Shown in pieces: positions 1-7,646 of a DNA stretch of 64,000 nucleotides. Numbering within the stretch: the first letter of the stretch is position 1; each line of letters begins with the position of its first letter. Where the stretch lies: assembly GCF_000024185.1 (NCBI RefSeq), contig NC_013790.1, positions 1,449,501 through 1,513,500 of the forward strand. The letters run 5' to 3'. Made by a program: the position numbers and the translations under genes. Source of the DNA: Methanobrevibacter ruminantium M1. GTDB lineage: Archaea > Methanobacteriota > Methanobacteria > Methanobacteriales > Methanobacteriaceae. Below the pieces are notes generated by a model. It made no database searches. It saw nothing but the letters and a program-made list of their open reading frames with translations, and had not been told where the DNA came from.

Positions 1-2
1 TT

Positions 3-1466
3 GACAATACAAGCACTGAAATAGATAATTTAAAGAAGGAATCAATCAGTCTAAAGCAGGAAATAAAATCATTGGATGAGCCATTGGCTGATATTAAAAA
101 GGTTGAAAACAAATGCCCTGTCTGCCAATCTGAAATTAGTGAAGATAAGAAGAATGAACTTATCAATGGGTATGAGGCCACAATATCTGGCAATACAAAG
201 AGGATAAATGAAATTAATGGGTTTCTCCTTAAATTAAATGAGGATAAATCCTTGAATGAGTCTAAATTAAAGAGCCTTGATTCAATTAAAAACGATATTT
301 ATGCTAATAAGCATATTGTAGATGACCTTGACAAGTCCAATAAGACTCTTGAAACATTGGATGCTAAAATCAAAGAGCTTCAAGGGAAAAAGGAGGAGCT
401 TGAAAGTTTAGATAAAATGATAGAATCCAAAAATGGAGAATTCATTGAACTTGAAGCCCATAATAAGAAATATCTGGAAGCAAGCACTCTTCTTAAGTCT
501 TTCCCTGATGAAACTAAAGTCAAGGATGACTTATATGCAATATATGGCAAGATCAAGACTGAGGATGAAAAGCTTAAAACATATATCAGTTCAGATTCAG
601 AGCTTTCTTTAAATATTACCTTGGAAGAGCTTGATGAGTCAATTGAAAAACTATCCGAAAAGGATAAGAGATATAATATCTTATTAGGTTCAGTTAAAGA
701 TAAGAAAGAGTATGAAGATAAATATGAGAATAAAAAGAAAGAAATCGAATCAAAAACTCAAGAGATTGAGGAGATTAAAAAGCAGATAGAATCTTCCAGC
801 TATGATGAGGAATATTATAATCATGTAAATATCTTGCTTGAAAGGTTAAACAATAAATTCACTTATTATTCTCAGGACATTGCTGTTAAGGAGACTAATC
901 TTGCCAATTTTGAAACTGTAATCAAGAATATTGAAGAGATCATTCAACAGAACAGAGAATATAAGGAAGAGTATATTGCAGTTACCGAATATTATAATCT
1001 CCTTGAGGACTTTAGAAAACTATACAGCAAGGACGGAATTCAAAGGGATCTTAAATCACAATCCAGACCGTTGATTCAGAAGAATACCAAGGATTTCTTT
1101 GATAAGTTCAGCTTCAAGTATTCAGATTTAATCTTGGATGATGACTATAACATTTCTATTTTTGGCCCTGAGGGTGAGGCGAATATAGATATGGTCAGTG
1201 GTGGTGAAAAGATTGCTATAGCTCTTGCTTTAAGATTGGGAATTACTCAAGCCATGTCTAAGGGTAATATTGAAACAATTCTTTTGGATGAGCCTACAAT
1301 TCATTTGGATAGCTTCCGCAGACAGGAGCTGATCAATGTATTGAGGAGCATGTCTATAATTCCTCAAATGATTATAGTCACTCACGATACAGAGCTTGAG
1401 ACTGCTGCCGATACTCTGATTTCAGTTGAAAAAGAAGAGGGAATTTCTAAAATTGAAAATAGTTAA
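3..1466 (+). CDS. rad50: Rad50 ATPase, C-terminal part (5' end outside window)
   Basis: SMC-like ATPase that works with Mre11 in DNA double-strand break processing. The reading frame is open from the first bases of the window, so the gene starts upstream; the TTG at 72 is only an internal codon. The zinc-hook motif CPVC lies at about 114-125, followed by roughly 300 residues of Lys/Glu-rich coiled coil. The C-terminal ATPase lobe carries the signature motif VSGGEK (about 1193), Walker B ILLDEPTIHLD (about 1278) and the H-loop IIVTHD. Family members are about 850-950 residues, so roughly half is visible. Its stop codon lies in the first copy of a 40-bp tandem duplication. In archaea mre11, herA and nurA usually lie upstream, which cannot be seen here. 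Confidence 0.95.
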   Translation, partial: DNTSTEIDNLKKESISLKQEIKSLDEPLADIKKVENKCPVCQSEISEDKKNELINGYEATISGNTKRINEINGFLLKLNEDKSLNESKLKSLDSIKNDIYANKHIVDDLDKSNKTLETLDAKIKELQGKKEELESLDKMIESKNGEFIELEAHNKKYLEASTLLKSFPDETKVKDDLYAIYGKIKTEDEKLKTYISSDSELSLNITLEELDESIEKLSEKDKRYNILLGSVKDKKEYEDKYENKKKEIESKTQEIEEIKKQIESSSYDEEYYNHVNILLERLNNKFTYYSQDIAVKETNLANFETVIKNIEEIIQQNREYKEEYIAVTEYYNLLEDFRKLYSKDGIQRDLKSQSRPLIQKNTKDFFDKFSFKYSDLILDDDYNISIFGPEGEANIDMVSGGEKIAIALALRLGITQAMSKGNIETILLDEPTIHLDSFRRQELINVLRSMSIIPQMIIVTHDTELETAADTLISVEKEEGISKIENS

Positions 1467-1532
1467 AGCAGTAAATAAAATAGTAAAAAACTGTGAAAAT
1501 AGTTAAAGCAGCAAAAAAATAGTAAAAATCTG
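1453..1532. repeat. 40-bp tandem duplication over the rad50 stop codon
   Basis: The stretch GAAAATAGTTAAAGCAG occurs at about 1455 and again 40 bases later, followed by similar AATAGTAAAAA and CTGTGAA segments. The TAA of rad50 lies in the first copy. A T-tract terminator follows. Confidence 0.7.
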
Positions 1533-1587
1533 TGAATATAAAAATAGTTAAAAATAAGTATTTAGTTATTATTTTAATAATTAATAC

Positions 1588-1612
1588 TTATTATTCTTTT
1601 TTTTTTTAATTA
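1588..1612 (+). terminator. T-tract terminator after rad50
   Basis: An uninterrupted run of about 13 T follows CTTATTATTC roughly 120 bases after the rad50 stop. Archaeal RNA polymerase terminates at such oligo-T tracts; there is no hairpin. Confidence 0.5.
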
Positions 1613-1680
1613 ATTGGTCTATTAATTGGTTCATTATTATTTTTCTTAAAAATTAGATTCCAATAAAAAAATAAGATTAT

Positions 1681-2106
1681 TTAAATGTCAAAATCATCAT
1701 CAAAGTCATAATCACCCATTATTATGCTTTTTATATCATCTATAATGCAATTTGCATTCCATCCTACAACGCTTTTAACCTTTTCTTCAAGCTCTTCTGG
1801 AACTATTTCCATACCATAAGGGCGCACTAAAAGCAAAGGAATATCAAATTCTTCTGATTTTTTAATCAAGGTATCAAATAGTTCCTTATTGTCATTGTAA
1901 AGACCAGACAATAAAACGATAATGTCTACTTTAGAAAAGAACTGTTCTCCAAATGGTGCATAGTCTCTTGCAAAGGATTCGGTCCATAAGAAGTCTGGCT
2001 TTGAGTATAATCTTTCTGTAAAGATTTTATATTCATTTTCAGAGTCAATTCCTTGTGTGATTATAAGATTAAATATTTTATTTACTTTTTCATCTTCTTC
2101 AAACAT
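1681..2106 (-). CDS. TIR-like domain protein (MTH538 / DUF1863 family)
   Basis: A 141-residue protein resembling the MTH538-type TIR-like fold (PF08937, the family that also includes the Thoeris component ThsB). The recognised block is the C-terminal half: VDIIVLLSGLY, then LLLVRPYGMEIVPEELEEK and VVGWNANCIIDDI, matching the family pattern 'PI(I/L)xVRPxGxExVPxEL...(I/V)VGWNxxxIxxxI'. The start ATG follows GGTGCTAAT. The C-terminus is a short acidic tail (DYDFDDDFDI). The gene is monocistronic, convergent with rad50 and followed by no close partner. The molecular function is not known; NAD-related or defence activity is possible, but no catalytic Glu could be assigned with certainty. Confidence 0.7.
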   Translation of the reverse strand: MFEEDEKVNKIFNLIITQGIDSENEYKIFTERLYSKPDFLWTESFARDYAPFGEQFFSKVDIIVLLSGLYNDNKELFDTLIKKSEEFDIPLLLVRPYGMEIVPEELEEKVKSVVGWNANCIIDDIKSIIMGDYDFDDDFDI

Positions 2107-2821
2107 ATTAGCACCACTTTTTTAACGATGATTATAATTTTGATAAATTAAATTATTTTTTTTTATTTTTGTTCTTATATTTCTTTTATTTTTTTAAATA
2201 TTAAAGCATTATTATTTTTTTCAAATTTGTATGGGATTATTAATAAAATAATTCTAAAAATTGAAAAAAATTAATAAATGTTTGAAAACTGGTAAAAATT
2301 GTCTCAGAAATAACATTTCAAAAAAAAATTTAGTCGAAAGTGTATAAAAATTAACATTTCATATAAAAATTAGTCACATTTGTATAAAAAATAACATTTC
2401 ATAAAAAAATATCTAAAAAAAATAATCTGAAAAACTTATAGAAATAGTTTAAAATGCAAAATAAGAAAAGTTTGAAAAAGAGAAATAAAAAGAAAGATAA
2501 AAATTAAGTAATTTTTTTATATGGGATAATTGATTTTTTAAATACTTAATTTTTATTCTTTAACTTAAGTTAGAGTCTTACCTTAAAAGGTTATCTTCAT
2601 ATTTATTATATAATTCATTATTTATAAATGTAATGCTAAATACACTAATATTTTTAATTATTTTATCATTTTGATAAATAATAATTCTTGATATATCGAA
2701 TAAAGTTACTTTAATAATCTTTTTTAATATTGGGTAAATTTAATACTATTTATTATAATGTTATTACTAAAATATATTTAAAAAACTATAAATTACATTT
2801 TATTTGTCTTAAATCACTTAA
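2107..2821. repeat. Intergenic region with three ~40-bp repeats
   Basis: No gene is supported in these 715 bases. At 2311, 2352 and 2392 the sequence TAACATTTCA recurs with a period of 40-41, each followed by A-rich sequence, TTAGTC and GTATAAAAA. The segment nearest 2106 should hold the promoter of the TIR-like gene. The remainder is AT-rich without visible structure. Confidence 0.6.
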
Positions 2822-3895
2822 TCAAAAGGATTCTTCATAAATTTTCATTAAAAAACTGGCTAAAGATACTATATCCATACGATTGTGCTCAATTATTGGA
2901 ATCAATGGACCAATATTATTTTCTTTTAAATAGCTTTGATAATAGTCTGGAATAAACGCTCCAGGGACATCATCTTCCCTTTTTATGCCAAACAGATTTT
3001 CTTCAATTGTGGTTAGTTTGCAGTTAGGTAATACATCTTTCCATAGATTGCGAGCCGGATATATAAGGTCGTAGTGTATCTGGTCAAGATTATAGTCCAT
3101 TCTATAATAATGTGCCCTATTCTTGATATATGGTATATCAAAGCTTGCTCCATTATAGGTTACATGAACGCTTGCCTCATCCAGATGGGAAAGGTAAGCC
3201 TCTATCACTGCAGGCTCCTCCTCAATGTCCCTTAGGAGATATTGGTTGGATTCAATCCATTTGCCTTTTATCTCAGCAATTCCAATAAGGATGATAGGGA
3301 CATTTGAAAGCCCTAAAGTTTCTATATCCATAAATTTAAGGTTAAACGGATCAAGGGAGCTTAATGCCTTAAGGGTTCTGTTCTTGTCAATCGGCTGGGA
3401 GTGATCCATAGGATATTTGGATGATTCCTTTAAAAGCTTGAAATCAGATACAAAACAGTTCCTTTCTATCCGATTCAATGCCTTTTGGGCCTTATGGGAG
3501 TATTTGTCATGTTGAAGAAGGTCATAGATTGTATGGTAGTTATTTTCCTTCAGTCTGGATTCGGTTTGATAGCCGATACCTGGAATTAACTTCAAATTTG
3601 AGGAAAGCTCATTCTTTATCTCATCTTTCTTATCCTCTAGGTGAAAGTCTAGCTTTTCCCTTCGCCTAATCCTTAAGGTCTCTCCATAGATGTTTTCAAT
3701 AACTGAACTTCCTTCTATGTCCAAGAGGTCCCAGTCCTTGTATTTGTTCATAAGTCCAAGCTTTAGCTTATTATAGTAAGTTGGGGATGATTTCCTATAC
3801 CTTTCTATGGCCTCTTTAGATGGATGTCCTGAAGATAATGAGTTTGATAGGATGCTTTTAAGGTATCTCTCATGTTCTGCTCTTCGAGATGTCAT
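2822..3895 (-). CDS. DEDD-type exonuclease, MrfB/YprB-like (RNase_H_2 family)
   Basis: Predicted 3'-5' exonuclease of the PF13482 family. Numbered from the upstream TTG at 3910, acidic residues sit at D195-x-E197 (FMDIETLG), D258 (NGASFD) and D346 with H342 (HNRMDI), a DEDDh active site. A helix-hairpin-helix segment (LIPGIGYQTESRL, about residues 108-120) precedes it. An ATG at 3895 (MTSRRAEH) is preferred to the upstream TTG; neither has a strong ribosome site. It is last in a minus-strand cluster behind a 102-residue protein and an MrfA/YprA-type helicase. In Bacillus subtilis MrfA and MrfB act together in repair of mitomycin damage, so an equivalent role is inferred here from family and synteny. 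Confidence 0.85.
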   Translation of the reverse strand: MTSRRAEHERYLKSILSNSLSSGHPSKEAIERYRKSSPTYYNKLKLGLMNKYKDWDLLDIEGSSVIENIYGETLRIRRREKLDFHLEDKKDEIKNELSSNLKLIPGIGYQTESRLKENNYHTIYDLLQHDKYSHKAQKALNRIERNCFVSDFKLLKESSKYPMDHSQPIDKNRTLKALSSLDPFNLKFMDIETLGLSNVPIILIGIAEIKGKWIESNQYLLRDIEEEPAVIEAYLSHLDEASVHVTYNGASFDIPYIKNRAHYYRMDYNLDQIHYDLIYPARNLWKDVLPNCKLTTIEENLFGIKREDDVPGAFIPDYYQSYLKENNIGPLIPIIEHNRMDIVSLASFLMKIYEESF

Positions 3896-3942
3896 TTTAT
3901 CTAGATTCAATCAATATGATAGTGTTACTGTAAACCATAAGT

Positions 3943-4251
3943 TTATTCGTTAAAATAATCAATATGGAAAGTTATATATGTATAAGGCAATTCACAGCAA
4001 GGCACTACATCCCTTGAAGTGATAGTAACGTTTCCATAGCTTTCAAAATAGTCTTCAACCTCTTTTCTAACATCTTTTACCTTATAAGGATCATGAACTC
4101 TAATGTTTCCTAAAAAACTGGTTCCTTTTGATGTTTTCATTACTGAAATTCCATCCATCCTATAAGGAAGTTCATGCTTTTCTAGGATTGCATTAATGTC
4201 TGTTGTGACTTTCTCTTGCAGTTCTTTTCTCTTTTCAGCAGTTAATTCCAT
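3943..4251 (-). CDS. Conserved-looking hypothetical protein between MrfA- and MrfB-like genes
   Basis: A 102-residue soluble protein that I do not recognise. It starts at ATG behind a strong AGGTGAT site. The N-terminus is a charged helix (ELTAEKRKELQEKV). The rest alternates short beta-like segments (ISVMKTSKGTSFLGNIRV, VTITSRDVVP, YTYITFHIDYF) and contains a Cys pair (VVPCCELPY), suggesting a small alpha/beta fold. It lies 104 bases downstream of the helicase gene and about 48 upstream of the exonuclease gene on the same strand, so co-transcription is likely. A role as accessory subunit of an MrfAB-like repair system is inference from position only. Confidence 0.75.
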   Translation of the reverse strand: MELTAEKRKELQEKVTTDINAILEKHELPYRMDGISVMKTSKGTSFLGNIRVHDPYKVKDVRKEVEDYFESYGNVTITSRDVVPCCELPYTYITFHIDYFNE

Positions 4252-4355
4252 ATTATCACCTATTTTTATAATTTAGACTTTTTTAATAAAATTATAAATC
4301 TTTATTTCTATAAATTAACAATTTGATTATAGTTTAATTATCATTTAATAATCAT

Positions 4356-7112
4356 TTAATAACTATTCTTCAACTCAAAGTAAAATTCATTAGCCAATTC
4401 ATGAGCAGGCTCAATAGACAATGCCTTTTTAACAAAGGACAATGCTCCCATACTATCTCCTTGAATAAACAATATCTTACCAATGAGATAATAAGCATCT
4501 GCAGATTGATTGTCATAATTTATGATTATATCAGTTAGAATGTCTTTTGCAATTGAATAGTTTTCCTTATTAAACTCTTCCAATGCCTTTTCATATTCCT
4601 CTTGGGCTTCATCATCTTCTATCTCAATTTCAGCATTATCCGCTTCTCTTTCATCATCTATTTCAATTTCAGCATTATTTGGTTTTTTATCATATTCAAC
4701 TTCAACATCAGAATGTCCATTTAGATTATCATAATCACTGTTTTCAGTATTAATTCTTTCTTCCTCTAATTTAGCAAGGTCCTCTGGGCTTAGCTTATTC
4801 ATCTCATCCCACATATAATCTAAAATATATTCCGTGGCCTTCTTATGAAGTGGCTTATTATCATTGCCGCATTTTGGTGAATAAATGCAAGAAGGACATC
4901 CGTCCTTGCATTCGCAATTCTTAATCAGGTTTCTAGTTGATTTTGTAAGTTCGGTGATTAGGTCAATCGCCTTTTCACAGATTCCTATTCCTCCCTCATA
5001 TCCGTCATAGATGAATATAGTCGCTTCCTGTGTGTCCTCATGGTAATTGGTTGAAAGTCCACCTATATCAAACCTGTCGCACATCACATGAAGGGGGAAG
5101 AGTCCAATCATAGCATGCTCTGTTCCATGAAGGCCTCCTGCAAAGACTTCAGTTTCATCCTTGTAGATTTCTTCAAGCTTGTCCTTAACGCTATCTGGGA
5201 TAGTAAACCAAATTCCTTTAGTGTTGAACTTAAGTGGAGGCAGATCGATTATATATTCTCCAATAACCTTTGAATATTGCATCAGCTTATACTTAAAATA
5301 GTCTTCCTCTACTTCAAGTTCACCGAAATGGACTGTAAACTCTCCTATCCTATGCTTTTTAATCTTTTTGGTAATCTTGATGTTTGTTCTTTTCAATGCT
5401 ATTGTATGGGCTTCCACATCCTTCTTTTTGACAAAGATGAAATGGCTGTCTAGATCAACCTTATTTACAATATAGGTCTGTCCTTGGTTTATCAGCACAG
5501 CTCCCTCGTGGGCTTCCCTGTACATATTGGACTTTTCCATATGCTCTATCACAGTTCTTCCATTCATCACTGTAAATATCTCATTTGAAATCTGGTCTAA
5601 AGAAAAGTTAAAGGATGGGCTGTCATCATATGGATAGATGTAGAATCCTCTGCTTTTTCTTAAATCCCTGTTTCTGACTATATTGTCAAGGAAGTCTTCT
5701 GTAACATTGAATTCCTCTTTTGCTTCCTCTAATGTAAGTGGAAGCTCGTTAGCAGCGCAGATGATATGGTTTTTAAGTAGCTTTTCATTGTTTAGGTCAA
5801 TAACCACATTCTCATGAGGCTTGTCAAAGAAGAATTCCGGGTTTTTCATAAAGTACTGGTCCAGCTGATTCTCGAATGCAACCAAAATGACAAGGGACTT
5901 CTGATTTGTACGGCCGGATCTTCCTCCCTGTTGCCAGGTGGAAATCATGGATCCTGGAAATCCGGATATTATAACAGCATCAAGGCTTCCAATGTTTATT
6001 CCCAATTCAAGGGCATTTGTGGAGGTGACTCCCAAATAGTCTCTGGACTTCAATCCGTCCTCTATCTGCCTTCTGTCCTCTGCCAAGTAACCTGCCCGAT
6101 AGGCTGCAATCTTTTCGACGTTTCGCTTTTTGACCTTTTCCATATCACGTTTTGTCCATAGTGCAATGAGCTCTGCAATCTTTCTGGATGAGGTAAAGCA
6201 TAATGTCTGTATGTCCTTTAAAATCAGATACAGGAATATGCGCTCTGTTTCCATATGGACAGAGCGTGAATACTCATCCATGTCAAATTGGTCCTTGGAA
6301 TCCTTTTTGATTGACTTATATGGATTGTACAATACAAAATCCTTCTCTCCGCTAGGGGAGGAGTCCTCGTCAATGAGTTCAAAACTCTCTCCTGTAAGCT
6401 TCTCTGCAAGTTCCAATGGGTTTGCAAGGGTTGCTGAGGACAATATGAATTTAGGTTCAGAGCCGTAAAACTTTGCAATCCTTTTAAGTCTCCTGATAAG
6501 AAACGCCACATTGGAACCGAAGATTCCCTTATAATAATGGGCCTCATCGATGATGATATACTTTAGGTTTGAGTAGAATCGCTCCCATTGGTGGTGCCAA
6601 GCCAATATATGATGAATCTGGTATGGGTTGGTCAAGATGATGCGAGACTCCTGTCTGATTTTATATCTTTTAGCCTTTGGAGTGTCCCCATCGTAAGGGT
6701 TTGGGTTTAGATCAAGGCCCATCTCATCCTCAAAGTTCCTTAGGACCTTCAATTGGTCGTAGGATAAGGCCTTTGCAGGGTAAATATATAATGCACATGC
6801 ATCATTATCGCTAATAAGTTCCTCTAAGACTGGCAGGTTGAAGGCCAATGTCTTTCCGCTTGCTGTAGGGGTGGTTATTATGATGTTCTTATCTTCTCTT
6901 GTTTTTTCAATAGCCAATGCCTGATGTCTGTAGAGCTTTATCTTCTTATCCTCAAGATATTGGAGAATTCTTTTGTTTAATACATCTACCTTCTTATAGC
7001 TTGCATCTTTCCCTGGAATGGTTTCCACATATTCGATCTTTCTTCTAAAACGAATGTCGTTTTTGAATTGATCGATTTTGCCCATCTGCTTATCTTTGCT
7101 TTCGGTAGACAT
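4356..7112 (-). CDS. DEAH-box helicase with MZB (DUF1998) zinc domain and TPR tail, MrfA/YprA-like
   Basis: A 918-residue SF2 helicase. Walker A TPTASGKT is at residues 81-88, DEAH at 189-192, SAT at 226-228, and motif VI QQGGRSGR at about 394-401. The C-terminal MZB/DUF1998 region has GGIGICEKA and a Cys cluster (CECKDGCPSC...CGN; C733, C735, C739, C742, C748) that fits the zinc site of MrfA. After this come an acidic linker (about 785-838, with the repeated AEIEI segment) and a TPR-like tail (about 839-915), which is not part of the usual MrfA layout as far as I know. It heads a cluster with a 102-residue unknown and the MrfB-like exonuclease. Role: DNA unwinding in repair of helix-distorting or cross-link damage, by family. 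Confidence 0.9.
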   Translation of the reverse strand: MSTESKDKQMGKIDQFKNDIRFRRKIEYVETIPGKDASYKKVDVLNKRILQYLEDKKIKLYRHQALAIEKTREDKNIIITTPTASGKTLAFNLPVLEELISDNDACALYIYPAKALSYDQLKVLRNFEDEMGLDLNPNPYDGDTPKAKRYKIRQESRIILTNPYQIHHILAWHHQWERFYSNLKYIIIDEAHYYKGIFGSNVAFLIRRLKRIAKFYGSEPKFILSSATLANPLELAEKLTGESFELIDEDSSPSGEKDFVLYNPYKSIKKDSKDQFDMDEYSRSVHMETERIFLYLILKDIQTLCFTSSRKIAELIALWTKRDMEKVKKRNVEKIAAYRAGYLAEDRRQIEDGLKSRDYLGVTSTNALELGINIGSLDAVIISGFPGSMISTWQQGGRSGRTNQKSLVILVAFENQLDQYFMKNPEFFFDKPHENVVIDLNNEKLLKNHIICAANELPLTLEEAKEEFNVTEDFLDNIVRNRDLRKSRGFYIYPYDDSPSFNFSLDQISNEIFTVMNGRTVIEHMEKSNMYREAHEGAVLINQGQTYIVNKVDLDSHFIFVKKKDVEAHTIALKRTNIKITKKIKKHRIGEFTVHFGELEVEEDYFKYKLMQYSKVIGEYIIDLPPLKFNTKGIWFTIPDSVKDKLEEIYKDETEVFAGGLHGTEHAMIGLFPLHVMCDRFDIGGLSTNYHEDTQEATIFIYDGYEGGIGICEKAIDLITELTKSTRNLIKNCECKDGCPSCIYSPKCGNDNKPLHKKATEYILDYMWDEMNKLSPEDLAKLEEERINTENSDYDNLNGHSDVEVEYDKKPNNAEIEIDDEREADNAEIEIEDDEAQEEYEKALEEFNKENYSIAKDILTDIIINYDNQSADAYYLIGKILFIQGDSMGALSFVKKALSIEPAHELANEFYFELKNSY

Positions 7113-7646
7113 ATTATCAGTTTCTTTTAATTTAATAGATAAATTAAGGATTTTTATTATTTTGGGCCTTTTAAGAGCTCTATTAAAAAAAATCCACTTC
7201 TTTTTTTAAAAGTTTTATCTTTATAATTTCTTTAATTTTTATCCTTTTTAAAAAATTTTATAACAATTATATATTTGCTTATTTTTCATAATAAAACTTA
7301 TCATTAAGTTCATCATATTTTTCATCAAATTGATTTAATATTGTTATTTTAGTAAAAATATTAGTTTTCACATGCTCTTATGTAATCTTTATAAAGTATA
7401 AATACTAAAAGTAAATATAAGAATTGAAACAAAGTTTTAAGGAATTTTTATAGATTTTAAGATTGATTGAGTATTCATATTTTTAATGCTATATATCACA
7501 CAATTTATTCAAATTTTATTCAATTAATCAATAGTTAATCAGTAGTTAATTATAGAATCTAATTAATTAAATAAGTTTATAAATCATTATTTTAATATTA
7601 TATTGACTAAAAATATTTAAAAGAATTATATTATTGGGGTGATTAT
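7113..7646. other. Divergent intergenic promoter region
   Basis: This region lies between the helicase (minus) and the UvrD helicase (plus) and contains no gene. TATA-like elements are TTTATAAATC at about 7576 and AAATATTTAAAAG at about 7609 for the plus-strand gene; the GTG start has a GGGGTGAT site immediately upstream. A further TTTATAAAG at about 7389 may serve either strand. Confidence 0.4.

Noticed and set aside
72-1466. Rad50 as a complete gene starting at TTG 72.
   Set aside because: The frame is open to the window edge, the zinc hook is at the very start, and the N-terminal ATPase lobe is missing.
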